33,923 nt of DNA. Source: Bacteroidales bacterium. Lineage in GTDB: Bacteria; Bacteroidota; Bacteroidia; Bacteroidales; FEN-979. The stretch lies in NCBI GenBank assembly GCA_028706295.1, contig JAQWBQ010000041.1, positions 1-33,923 of the forward strand. The letters run 5' to 3'. Positions within the stretch are counted from its first letter, which is position 1. Each line of letters begins with the position of its first letter. The notes below the pieces were generated by a model. That model had not been told where the DNA came from. It made no database searches and saw nothing but the letters and a program-made list of their open reading frames with translations. A program made the translations under genes and the position numbers. This document shows positions 17,827-26,255 of the stretch, piece by piece.

Positions 17827-18735
17827 TTGGAAGGAATTGTCATCAAATCAACCGGAAGTTGGGTAACGGTAAGGCTTTCCGACGGGCTGACACGGGAATG
17901 TAAAGTGAAGGGTCAGTTCCGGATCAAGGATATTCAGCATACCAACCCTGTTTCGATCGGCGATCATGTCGAAGTATCGTTTGCCACCGGTAGTGACGCC
18001 GGTTTGATTTGCCGGATCTATCCGAGGAACAACTACATTATCCGGAAGGCAACCAAACTCTCGAAACGCTCCCATATCATCGCTGCGAATCTTGATCATG
18101 CTTATTGTGTGGTTACCCTTGCCAATCCAAGGACCTCCAATGGATTCATCGATCGGTTTCTCGTGACAGCTGAAGCCTATTATATCCCGGCAAGTCTGAT
18201 TATCAATAAAATGGATCTGATCGATGACAAGCAGAAGATCGTGTTGGAAGAGCTGATCCGGATTTACGAATCGGCAGGATACCGGTGTTACAGGGTTTCA
18301 GCTTTGACGGGTGAGGGGGTGGCGGAACTAACGGACTGTCTGAAAGACAAAGTAAATCTTTTTTCGGGACATTCCGGGGCCGGTAAATCGGCCCTTATTG
18401 GCGCAATTGATCCTGATTTAAAGCCCAGGGTGGGGCAATTGTCACGGGCACATCAGAAAGGAATGCATACCACGACTTTTGCCGAAATGCTTGAATTACA
18501 CCAGGGCGGTTTCATTGTCGACACTCCCGGAATCAAGGAATTCGGATTGATTGACTTCGAAAAGGAGGAGATTCCAAGATGTTTCCCGGAGATGGAACGC
18601 CTCCTCCCGCACTGTCAATACAAGAACTGCACCCATACTCATGAGCCGGGATGTGCAGTTAAGCAATCCATCGGGCTTGGGACAGTCAGTACATTAAGGT
18701 ATAATTCCTATCTTAGCATTCTCGATGACCGCTAA
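17827..18735 (+). CDS. rsgA: Small ribosomal subunit biogenesis GTPase RsgA
   Basis: A 302-residue circularly permuted GTPase that helps late 30S assembly. The OB-fold comes first (VIKSTGSWVTVRL, residues 5-17). The GTPase motifs then follow in permuted order: NKMD (127-130), GHSGAGKS (181-188) and DTPG (232-235). The C-terminal zinc motif is C263, C268, H270 and C276. The start is TTG at 17827: an in-frame TAA at 17800-17802 blocks any upstream start, no ATG lies between, and the residues after TTG align with the usual N-terminus of this family. The coding end overlaps the following CBS gene by 11 bases, which suggests translational coupling. Confidence 0.95.
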   Translation: MEGIVIKSTGSWVTVRLSDGLTRECKVKGQFRIKDIQHTNPVSIGDHVEVSFATGSDAGLICRIYPRNNYIIRKATKLSKRSHIIAANLDHAYCVVTLANPRTSNGFIDRFLVTAEAYYIPASLIINKMDLIDDKQKIVLEELIRIYESAGYRCYRVSALTGEGVAELTDCLKDKVNLFSGHSGAGKSALIGAIDPDLKPRVGQLSRAHQKGMHTTTFAEMLELHQGGFIVDTPGIKEFGLIDFEKEEIPRCFPEMERLLPHCQYKNCTHTHEPGCAVKQSIGLGTVSTLRYNSYLSILDDR

Positions 18736-19390
18736 AGAACTCATAAATCCAAACATCATTCCGTTAGGTCCCGGTGAAACCGTTGAAACCGCGTTGGCTC
18801 AAATGGATGATCTGCGTCTGATGCATCTTCCTCTGTCGGATGGATCGGAATATTCAGGACTGGTATTCGAAAGCGATCTGCTGAATGTCAGTGATCCCGA
18901 CTTACCTGCTTCCATGTTTAAAAGCAATGTGGGAAGAATTTATATTCCGGATACCCAGCATATTTACGAGGTAATCAGGCTCTTCGCCGGCTTCAATCTG
19001 ACGCTTTTACCGGTTCTCAATGGGAAAAACCAATATATCGGCGCCATTACCTTGTCAGCTCTTGTTGGTTATCTGCCCCGTATTGCAGCAGTCAGCAGTC
19101 CCGGCGGGATCATCATTCTGGAGATCAATTCCAATGATTTTCTAATGACAGAGATCGCACAGATCGTGGAATCGAATGATACAAAGATCCTCAGTATGTA
19201 TGTCACGGAACACCCCGATTCGACTCTACTGGAGGTCACACTGAAAGTTAACCGGATCGATATTGGTTCCATCCTGCAAACATTTTTCCGGTACAATTAC
19301 ACCGTCAAGGCCTCCTGGTCCCAGGAGGATTCCTATACCGAAGGTCTCAAGGACCGATACGATGCATTGATGAACTATCTGAGTATCTGA
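18725..19390 (+). CDS. CBS-domain protein with C-terminal ACT-like domain
   Basis: A 221-residue cytoplasmic protein. Residues of about 5-55 and 68-118 form a CBS pair (MHLPLSDGSEYSGLVFESDL and LTLLPVLNGKNQYIGAITL), which in other proteins binds adenosine nucleotides. Residues of about 125-195 look like an ACT domain (GGIIILEINSNDFLMTEIAQ). No catalytic domain is present. The gene overlaps rsgA by 11 bases and lies 61 bases before NAD kinase. A sensor role linked to adenylate or NAD(P) status is possible from the neighbours but is not shown by the sequence. Confidence 0.8.
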   Translation: MTAKELINPNIIPLGPGETVETALAQMDDLRLMHLPLSDGSEYSGLVFESDLLNVSDPDLPASMFKSNVGRIYIPDTQHIYEVIRLFAGFNLTLLPVLNGKNQYIGAITLSALVGYLPRIAAVSSPGGIIILEINSNDFLMTEIAQIVESNDTKILSMYVTEHPDSTLLEVTLKVNRIDIGSILQTFFRYNYTVKASWSQEDSYTEGLKDRYDALMNYLSI

Positions 19391-19415
19391 GGGTATTCTG
19401 TACGAAAAATTGCCG

Positions 19416-19423
19416 TATCTTTG
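19416..19423 (+). promoter_or_regulatory. Candidate -7 element for the nadK-uppS-bamA block
   Basis: TATCTTTG followed by CG matches the Bacteroidota -7 element and lies 28 bases before the NAD kinase ATG. The upstream element is weak. Confidence 0.5.
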
Positions 19424-19451
19424 CGCGCTGTTTTAAAAGCCTGTAAGTTTC

Positions 19452-20345
19452 ATGAATATTGCCCTATTTGCCAAGCGGGTTCACACAAACAATTTTCCTT
19501 TTATCCAGGAATTAATTACATCTGTTCAGCCCTATGGCAAGCAACTTTGGATGTACAAACCATTTTATGAAGCAGCCAGCGGGTCTCTTATTTTTCCCCA
19601 TGCTCCGGTTTTATTTGAAAATCAACAGGATATTGAAGGAAAAGTCGATTATCTGTTTTCTATCGGCGGGGATGGAACCATACTTGATGCCGTCGGGATT
19701 GTAGGTAATTCGGGGATCCCGGTGATCGGGATCAATTTGGGAAGATTGGGATTTTTGTCGGGTATTTCGAAAGGGGAGATATCTCAGGCTTTGGTAGCCC
19801 TGGATTCGGGGAAATTTTCAAAGGAGGAAAGGACTCTGTTGAAACTGGTAACCCCGGATGGTTTGTTGGGGAAGATTAACTTCGCCTTGAATGACCTGAC
19901 GGTTTACAAGCCCAATGCCATGTCGCTGCTCACGATCAAAACCTGGATCAATGGCGTTTTTTTAAATGCCTATTGGGCCGATGGACTTATTGTTTCAACG
20001 CCTACCGGATCGACGGCTTACTCGTTGAGTTGTACAGGCCCCATAATTACCCCTGATGCAGAGAATTTTCTGATCACACCCATTGCAAGCCATAACCTGA
20101 CAGTGCGACCCATCGTGATTCGCGACGACAGCGAGATCCGGATCCGAGTCGGCGGGAAAGCCACCACTTTTCTGGTCAGCCTGGATTCCAGAACAACCGA
20201 GGTGGATCGGGATATAGAGTTAATTATCTCAAGGGCTTCATTCAAGATCAACCTGATCCGGTTGGAGGGAGGACATTTTTTCAGTACCATCAGGGAGAAG
20301 TTAAACTGGGGGCTCGACAATCGGAACTATCAGGAAAATGATTGA
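19452..20345 (+). CDS. nadK: NAD kinase
   Basis: A 297-residue enzyme that phosphorylates NAD to NADP. Diagnostic motifs are IGGDGTILDAV (GGDGT 72-76), GINLGRLGFLSG (93-104), ALNDLTVYK (145-153) and ADGLIVSTPTGSTAYSLS (176-193). Length is normal. It follows the CBS/ACT gene and precedes the DUF6089 gene. It is probably transcribed with the envelope-biogenesis genes behind it, though a promoter-like element lies just upstream. Confidence 0.96.
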   Translation: MNIALFAKRVHTNNFPFIQELITSVQPYGKQLWMYKPFYEAASGSLIFPHAPVLFENQQDIEGKVDYLFSIGGDGTILDAVGIVGNSGIPVIGINLGRLGFLSGISKGEISQALVALDSGKFSKEERTLLKLVTPDGLLGKINFALNDLTVYKPNAMSLLTIKTWINGVFLNAYWADGLIVSTPTGSTAYSLSCTGPIITPDAENFLITPIASHNLTVRPIVIRDDSEIRIRVGGKATTFLVSLDSRTTEVDRDIELIISRASFKINLIRLEGGHFFSTIREKLNWGLDNRNYQEND

Positions 20346-20433
20346 AATTCGTCCCGGTGATCCAATAAATCGGATTATTGAACGTTTACAAGAATTGTTG
20401 AAAACAGGAATTATCAAGCTTTATTCTCAGGAG

Positions 20434-21339
20434 ATGCCGGTTCGTTTCAGACGGTCGTGGATAACAACATTACTCTGCGTCATGCTCTTTCATTACGGGA
20501 TGTCGCAGGATCTTGATGTTGGTCTTTCCGGAGGGGGGAGTTATTATTTAGGGGATCTGAACCCGGGAATGCATTTCAAGAACACGGGGATCTCTTTTGG
20601 AGCTTTGGTCCGGTATAATATCGATACCAGATGGGCTGTGAAGATCGCCGGAATGTACGGGAAAGTAAAAGGATCTGCTGCTTCAAGCAGTTTTCTTCCC
20701 GAGCGTGGACTTGATTTTTCGAGCGCTGTTACCGATTTCAGCGCGGTAGCGGAATTCAATTTCATACCCTACTTTACCGGCAGTACCCGGAGCACTATTT
20801 CGCCCTATATTTTTACAGGTTTTTCATTTTTTATTTTCGATCCGCTATCGCAAGGTAAAAAACTTCGGGAGTTCGGTACAGAGGGGCAAAATATCGGGTA
20901 TGAGGGAAGAAAACCGTATAATGGATACAGTTTTTCGATTCCGTTCGGACTGGGTGTTAAATTCAGTCTGGCAAAGAACCTGGGATTGCAGGTCTACTGG
21001 GAAATGCACAAGACCTTCACCGATTATCTTGACGATGTCAGTACCACCTACTACCTGATTCGCGAGGGGACTCCGGGAAATTATGCGTATTATTACTATG
21101 TGATGGATCCCCTTAATGAAAATCATCAGATCAAGGTTCTTCTCAACGATCCCGATGCAGCGGAATTGTTCAATCTTTCTGATCCATCGTCTTCAGGCGA
21201 TCCTGTGGCAGAACACCGTCCCGGGATGCAACGGGGGAATCCTGCGAACAATGACTGGTTTGGTTTTTTTGGCGTTTCGCTTACTTATAAGTTCAGCCTG
21301 CTTTCATCAAAAAAATGCAGAGATCTGGACCACAAATGA
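20434..21339 (+). CDS. DUF6089-family outer-membrane beta-barrel protein
   Basis: A 301-residue protein from the ATG at 20434, which begins a signal peptide (MPVRFRRSWITTLLCVMLF, then HYGMSQ). An in-frame ATG at 20338 overlaps the nadK stop codon but would add 32 charged residues ahead of the signal peptide, so it is less likely. The mature protein starts DLDVGLSGGGSYYLGDLNP, the opening of the DUF6089 family, and continues with alternating aromatic and polar strands typical of a small outer-membrane barrel. It ends with FFGVSLTYKFSLLSSKKCRDLDHK in two parts (barrel strand, then a polar tail). In Bacteroidota this family often occurs near uppS and bamA. Function is unknown; a part in envelope assembly is suggested by position only. 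Confidence 0.8.
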   Translation: MPVRFRRSWITTLLCVMLFHYGMSQDLDVGLSGGGSYYLGDLNPGMHFKNTGISFGALVRYNIDTRWAVKIAGMYGKVKGSAASSSFLPERGLDFSSAVTDFSAVAEFNFIPYFTGSTRSTISPYIFTGFSFFIFDPLSQGKKLREFGTEGQNIGYEGRKPYNGYSFSIPFGLGVKFSLAKNLGLQVYWEMHKTFTDYLDDVSTTYYLIREGTPGNYAYYYYVMDPLNENHQIKVLLNDPDAAELFNLSDPSSSGDPVAEHRPGMQRGNPANNDWFGFFGVSLTYKFSLLSSKKCRDLDHK

Positions 21340-21354
21340 TAACCCGGTACGACC

Positions 21355-22119
21355 ATGAGTTTCAAGAATGAGATAGACAAAAAGAAGTTACCGGTTCATG
21401 TTGCCGTCATCATGGACGGGAATGGTCGTTGGGCCAAGAAACAAGGTTATCTCAGGACGCTGGGTCATGAGAAGGGGGTGGATGCGGTCAGGAACACGGT
21501 TGAAGCGGCTGCCGAAATCGGAATCCGGTACCTCACCCTGTACGCTTTTTCGACTGAGAACTGGAACCGGCCCAAGTACGAAGTCGATGCGCTGATGCGG
21601 ATCCTGGTTAAATCGCTTCATGGGGAGATGAAGACCTTAATGAAAAACAACATCAGATTGCTGGCCATTGGTGATTTGAAGAGTCTGCCGCCAAAGAGTT
21701 ATCAGGAGCTGATGAAATCCATCGACCTGACTTCCCGGAATACGGGGCTGAGTCTGATTCTGGCGCTTAGTTACAGTTCCAGGTGGGAATTGGTGGAGGT
21801 TGCACGGACCATTGCCCGTCAGGTAGAGGCCGGATTACTGAAACCTGATGAGATCAATGCTTCCACGTTGAGCACCTTCCTTTCTACGGCCTCCATCCCT
21901 GATCCCGAGTTGTTGATCAGGACCAGCGGAGAGTACCGGATCAGTAATTTTTTATTGTGGCAGGTTGCCTACGCGGAGTTCTATTTTACAGATACACTCT
22001 GGCCGGATTTCGGCAAGGAGGATTTCTACAAGTCCATTGTTGAATTTCAGCACCGTGAACGCAGGTTTGGACTGACCAGTGAACAGATTAATGAACTAGA
22101 AGGAAAAATTCGCAAATAG
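21355..22119 (+). CDS. uppS: Isoprenyl transferase (undecaprenyl diphosphate synthase)
   Basis: A 254-residue cis-prenyltransferase that extends farnesyl diphosphate to the C55 carrier used for peptidoglycan and surface glycans. The motif MDGNGRWA carries catalytic D21, followed by LGHEKGVDAVR. TLYAFSTENWNRP (61-73) and RTSGEYRISNFLLWQ (189-203) with E208 complete the substrate site. It starts 15 bases after the DUF6089 gene and ends 6 bases before bamA, so it belongs to the envelope-biogenesis operon. Confidence 0.96.
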   Translation: MSFKNEIDKKKLPVHVAVIMDGNGRWAKKQGYLRTLGHEKGVDAVRNTVEAAAEIGIRYLTLYAFSTENWNRPKYEVDALMRILVKSLHGEMKTLMKNNIRLLAIGDLKSLPPKSYQELMKSIDLTSRNTGLSLILALSYSSRWELVEVARTIARQVEAGLLKPDEINASTLSTFLSTASIPDPELLIRTSGEYRISNFLLWQVAYAEFYFTDTLWPDFGKEDFYKSIVEFQHRERRFGLTSEQINELEGKIRK

Positions 22120-22125
22120 AAACTG

Positions 22126-24747
22126 ATGAGATCCCGATCACTGCCCCTTTTAATTGTATTCCTGCTTTCTTCAGTTCACCTGTTAGCCCAGGTTAGCCTG
22201 GGAACGATGAATGTGACAGACTACAATGCCCCAAAAGATTATTACCTTGGTGGTATGACGGTCAGCGGGGTGAAGTACCTGGACGGAAATGTATTGTTAA
22301 TGCTGTCGGGCCTCACAGTCGGGGATAAGATCAAAGTTCCGGGTGACAAGATTTCTCAGGCAATCCGGAAGCTATGGGAGCAGGGATTATTTGAAGATAT
22401 CCGGGTTTCGGTAACCAAGGTCGTGGAGGATCAGATTTTTATTGACTTTTACTTAAAAGAGCGGCCCCGGTTGTCAAAGTTTCAGTTTAACGGGATTAAA
22501 AAATCGGATGCAGATGATATCCGGCAAAAGATACGCCTGGTCAAGGGGGATTATGTTACCGATAACATGATCATGAAGACCCGGAACATTATCACCAAAT
22601 TTTACAACGATAAAGGATACCTGAATGCAGAAGTCGACATTGTACAGAAACGTGACAGTGCGACAGCCAATGAGGTAACGCTTTTCATCAACATTGACCG
22701 CAATGAAAAGGTGAAAGTTTACAATATCCAGATTCACGGGAACAAAAATCTCAGTGAGGATATGATCAAGGCAGCATTTAAAAAGACCAAGGAGAAGAGT
22801 GTTTTCAACCCAATGGATGATCTGGACCAGGTGGTCTATGAAACGGCCAAGGAAGCGGTGACCATTGATTTCGTTGAGATCGGGAATGTTCTAGGGGATC
22901 ATGTTTCCGATCATGTCCGGATCCGGATTTTTAAATCTTCCAAGTTCATCGAAGAGGATTACCAGGAGGACAAGCAATTGCTTATCAAGAAGTACAACTC
23001 GCTGGGGTACCGTGATGCCAGGATTCTCAGGGATTCGATATCGAAGAATCCGGATAACACGATCAATATCGATATGTGGGTTGAGGAGGGGCCGAAGTAT
23101 TACATCCGAAAGATATCCTGGGTGGGTAACACCAAGTATTCTTCGGCATTTCTCGACCGGATCCTCAGGATCGGCAAAGGGGATGTATATGATCAGGATG
23201 CCCTGGAACAGGCGCTTACCTATAATCCCAACGGCACCGACATACGGTCACTTTATATGGACGACGGATATCTCTTTTTCGATGTCATTCCCGTGGAAAC
23301 CCGGGTTGAAAATGATTCAATCGACCTGGAGATCCGCATGCATGAGGGCAAGCAGGCGACCGTTAACAAAGTGACCATAAAGGGCAACACCAAGACCAAT
23401 GATCACGTGGCGCTGCGTGAGGTTCAGACCCGGCCCGGTCAGCTATTCAGCCGTGACCGGCTCATCCGGTCGCAACGACAACTGGCCCAGCTTAAATATT
23501 TTGATGCCGAGAAACTAACCCCCAATGTAAATCCAAATCCGGAGGATGGTACAGTCGACATCGGTTATGATGTGACCGAAACCTCGGCAGATCAGGTAGA
23601 ATTATCGGGAGGCTGGGGTTATGGCCGGATCATCGGGACCATTGGTTTATCGTTCAATAATTTTTCATTGCGGAATGTGACCAATTTTAAGGCATGGAAG
23701 CCCATACCGGCGGGAGATGGACAGAAGCTGAGCCTGCGGTTTCAGACTTATGGAAAGGGTTATTTCAGCTACAGTTTTTCCTTCACAGAGCCCTGGGTTG
23801 GCGGGCGCAAGCCGCTGGCGTTGAGTCTGAGCTACTATCATTCGAAGTACACCAATGGTCTTGCAGCAAACGATCCGTTGTACGCCTTTTTCAAAATCGA
23901 TGGCGTGTCGGTAGGCCTTGGAACACAGCTTCGGTGGCCTGATGATTATTTTTCACTTTATCAAAGTCTGAATTACAACCGTTATAATACATACAATTAC
24001 ACATCGATTTTTTCTTTCGGTGGGGGAAACGGGGTTTATAACGCCTTCAGTTACAGTATCGCTTTATCACGTAACTCGATCGATGCCCCGATTTACGCAC
24101 GGAATGGTTCCGAATTCTCACTTTCCCTTGAACTGACGCCGCCTTATTCGCTGTTCAGAGGCAATGTGAATTATGATTCGATGGATGTGACGGAACGTTA
24201 TAAATGGGTGGAGTACTTCAAAATTAAATTCAAAGGAGCCTGGTATATCAATCTGGTGGAAAAACTGGTGCTTTCTCCCCGTATCCAGTTTGGATTCCTC
24301 GGAACCTACAACAAAGACCTGGGTGTGACTCCTTTTGAAAGGTTTTATCTTGGCGGCGACGGACTTACAGGATACAACAACATGGATGGGCGTGAACTGA
24401 TCGGAATGCGGGGATACGCGAACAACTCGCTGACGCCCGGTTATCCCTCTTCAATTGGTGGTACCGTTTACACGAAATACACGCTGGAGCTCCGTTACCC
24501 GATTTCTCTGAATCCGAATGCCACCATTTACGGACTTGCCTTTGTCGAGGCCGGAAATGACTGGCTGAAATGGAATAATTTCAATCCGTTTAACGTGTAT
24601 CGCTCAGTCGGGTTGGGAGTCAGGGTTTTCCTGCCGATGTTCGGGTTGTTGGGACTTGACTGGGGTTATGGATTGGATGCAGTACCGGGAGTACCCGGCG
24701 CCAGCGGAGGCCAGTTCCATTTCAGTATCAATTCATCGATTGACTGA
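22126..24747 (+). CDS. bamA: Outer membrane protein assembly factor BamA
   Basis: An 873-residue Omp85 protein that folds and inserts outer-membrane beta-barrels. A signal peptide (1-21, ending LLAQ) is followed by five POTRA domains up to about residue 460 (for example GMTVSGVKYLDGN and KVTIKGNTKTNDH). The 16-stranded barrel follows. The L6 loop motif, usually VRGF, appears as MRGY in ELIGMRGYANNS. The protein ends FHFSINSSID rather than with the terminal aromatic residue seen in many BamA proteins. It starts 6 bases after uppS and is followed by two Skp/OmpH chaperones. Confidence 0.95.
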   Translation: MRSRSLPLLIVFLLSSVHLLAQVSLGTMNVTDYNAPKDYYLGGMTVSGVKYLDGNVLLMLSGLTVGDKIKVPGDKISQAIRKLWEQGLFEDIRVSVTKVVEDQIFIDFYLKERPRLSKFQFNGIKKSDADDIRQKIRLVKGDYVTDNMIMKTRNIITKFYNDKGYLNAEVDIVQKRDSATANEVTLFINIDRNEKVKVYNIQIHGNKNLSEDMIKAAFKKTKEKSVFNPMDDLDQVVYETAKEAVTIDFVEIGNVLGDHVSDHVRIRIFKSSKFIEEDYQEDKQLLIKKYNSLGYRDARILRDSISKNPDNTINIDMWVEEGPKYYIRKISWVGNTKYSSAFLDRILRIGKGDVYDQDALEQALTYNPNGTDIRSLYMDDGYLFFDVIPVETRVENDSIDLEIRMHEGKQATVNKVTIKGNTKTNDHVALREVQTRPGQLFSRDRLIRSQRQLAQLKYFDAEKLTPNVNPNPEDGTVDIGYDVTETSADQVELSGGWGYGRIIGTIGLSFNNFSLRNVTNFKAWKPIPAGDGQKLSLRFQTYGKGYFSYSFSFTEPWVGGRKPLALSLSYYHSKYTNGLAANDPLYAFFKIDGVSVGLGTQLRWPDDYFSLYQSLNYNRYNTYNYTSIFSFGGGNGVYNAFSYSIALSRNSIDAPIYARNGSEFSLSLELTPPYSLFRGNVNYDSMDVTERYKWVEYFKIKFKGAWYINLVEKLVLSPRIQFGFLGTYNKDLGVTPFERFYLGGDGLTGYNNMDGRELIGMRGYANNSLTPGYPSSIGGTVYTKYTLELRYPISLNPNATIYGLAFVEAGNDWLKWNNFNPFNVYRSVGLGVRVFLPMFGLLGLDWGYGLDAVPGVPGASGGQFHFSINSSID

Positions 24748-24886
24748 TGATTTGAAGTGAAGACCTTGAAATAATGGATGCCGGAAAGATATTGATTTAC
24801 AGGATACCGCCTCTGTTTTCCATGTACTTTGAAAGGATAAAAGTGTTAAACTTCTTGATAACCGATAACAAACAATTGGATAACCT

Positions 24887-25504
24887 ATGAAAAAGTTAGT
24901 TTTTATCATGGTGGGATTGGTACTCTTTTCCATCAGTGTTACGGCGCAGAAATTTGCTTATGTTGATACCCAGTATATTCTTGACAACATACCTGAATTT
25001 ACTGAAGCCCAGGCCCAGCTTGATGAATTGTCGAATGTTTGGCAGAAGGAGATTGAGATAAAATTTGCCGAAGTCGACAAAATGTACAAGGATTACCAAA
25101 CCCAGTCCGTTCTGTTACCCGATGATATGAAGAAGAAGAAGGAGCAGGAGATCGTTGATAAGGAGCGGGAAGCCAAGAACCTTCAACGTCAGCGATACGG
25201 AAAGGATGGCGATCTTTTTAAAAAGCGCCAGGAACTGGTAAAGCCAATCCAGGAAAAAATCTACAATGCGATCCAGGAACTTGCCAACAACAACAATTAC
25301 GCAGTGGTTTTCGATAAGGGAGGAAGCCTGACTATGATGTATGCCAACCCGAAGTACGATATCAGCGACGATGTTCTGGATAATCTGGGGGCCAGTCTGA
25401 GCGGACGGAAAGGTAAGAATAAAGGGAGTACGGGCGCTCCGGCCACCACTCCTTCCTCCGGTTCAAAAACAGGTACGGATGATTCGAGAGAGCAGAAAAA
25501 ATGA
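24887..25504 (+). CDS. OmpH/Skp-family periplasmic chaperone (first copy)
   Basis: A 205-residue protein with a signal peptide (1-20, ending VTA-Q) and the OmpH start FAYVDTQYILDNIPEF. A long helical, charged coiled-coil region (about 45-110) forms the tentacles that hold unfolded outer-membrane proteins. The KPIQEKIYNAIQELA and YAVVFDKGG blocks complete the body domain. The C-terminal 45 residues are a polar Gly/Ser/Thr/Lys-rich tail that the second copy lacks. It lies 139 bases after bamA. Confidence 0.92.
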   Translation: MKKLVFIMVGLVLFSISVTAQKFAYVDTQYILDNIPEFTEAQAQLDELSNVWQKEIEIKFAEVDKMYKDYQTQSVLLPDDMKKKKEQEIVDKEREAKNLQRQRYGKDGDLFKKRQELVKPIQEKIYNAIQELANNNNYAVVFDKGGSLTMMYANPKYDISDDVLDNLGASLSGRKGKNKGSTGAPATTPSSGSKTGTDDSREQKK

Positions 25505-25514
25505 AAAAAATTCT

Positions 25515-25522
25515 TATTTTTG
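25515..25522 (+). promoter_or_regulatory. Candidate -7 element for the second OmpH gene
   Basis: TATTTTTG followed by C fits the TAnnTTTG element and begins 11 bases after the first ompH stop. It is 39 bases before the ATG at 25561, so the second copy may have its own promoter. Confidence 0.45.
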
Positions 25523-25560
25523 CATCATATTTGTGAGTATAAACCATTTAATTATTGAAA

Positions 25561-26079
25561 ATGAAAAAGTTAACAAAGTTTTTTGCCGTTGTAATCCTGA
25601 TCATAGGTTGTTCATTTACCACAAAGGCCCAGAATCCTGTTAAAGTTGGTTACATTGATTTCAATACCTTACTGGCAGCCATGCCGGGTATTGATTCCGT
25701 GAAGATCAAGATTCAGGCTTATCAAAAGACATTAACAGATCAGATGGATGCCATGAAAGCTGAATTTGAGAATAAATACCTCGATTATCAGTCACAATCG
25801 TCCAGTATGTCGGATCTGATCAAGCAGACCAAGGAAAAGGAGTTGACCGATCTGCAGGGAAGGATTGATGCATTTCAGCAGAAAGCCAACCAGGATCTCC
25901 AGGCCAAGCAGCAGGAGTTGGTTGCACCATTCATCGAACGTGCCAAAGTAGCCATTAAAGAAGTAGCAAAAGAGCAGAAATTTACCTATATCCTCAATGC
26001 CATTGAAGATGTGGTGATTTACAAGGAGGAAGCGGATGATGTGATGCCGTTGGTGAAGAAAAAACTGGGTATTCAGTAA
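25561..26079 (+). CDS. OmpH/Skp-family periplasmic chaperone (second copy)
   Basis: A 172-residue protein from the ATG at 25561; a TTG two codons upstream is not needed. The signal peptide (MKKLTKFFAVVILIIGCSF, ending near TKAQ) is followed by VKVGYIDFNTLLAAMPGID and a coiled-coil region with LQGRIDAFQQKANQDLQ. The end has the FTYILNAIEDVVIYKEE strand region. Compared with the first copy it is shorter and lacks the polar tail. The two share family organisation but differ clearly in sequence, so this is an old duplication. A strong terminator follows at 26101. Confidence 0.92.
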   Translation: MKKLTKFFAVVILIIGCSFTTKAQNPVKVGYIDFNTLLAAMPGIDSVKIKIQAYQKTLTDQMDAMKAEFENKYLDYQSQSSSMSDLIKQTKEKELTDLQGRIDAFQQKANQDLQAKQQELVAPFIERAKVAIKEVAKEQKFTYILNAIEDVVIYKEEADDVMPLVKKKLGIQ

Positions 26080-26100
26080 TATGATGGATGGAAACGATTT

Positions 26101-26131
26101 AGCCGGCGCATAGTTCAGCGCCGGCTTTTTT
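26101..26131 (+). terminator. Strong intrinsic terminator ending the envelope-biogenesis block
   Basis: AGCCGGCGC (26101-26109) pairs with GCGCCGGCT (26118-26126) in a perfect 9-bp stem with an 8-base loop, followed by a run of T to 26131. It is 22 bases past the second ompH stop. Confidence 0.92.
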
Positions 26132-26255
26132 ATGCAATCTCGAAACAGCATTCATTTGAGTTGATCATAGAATACAGGTGCCTATCGTATTCTTCAGGAT
26201 GGCGATGGCGCACAGGGAATAATGCGTGAAGATTTCAGAACCAAATTCTCGACCC

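Noticed and set aside
24824-24832. Promoter-like TGTACTTTG before the first ompH
   Set aside because: Only one base separates TA from TTTG, so it does not fit TAnnTTTG, and no upstream element was found.
26169-26193. Inverted repeat AGAATAC/GTATTCT before the GH109-like gene
   Set aside because: A 7-bp AT-rich stem with an 11-base loop and no T-tract; it could be an operator but nothing else supports this.
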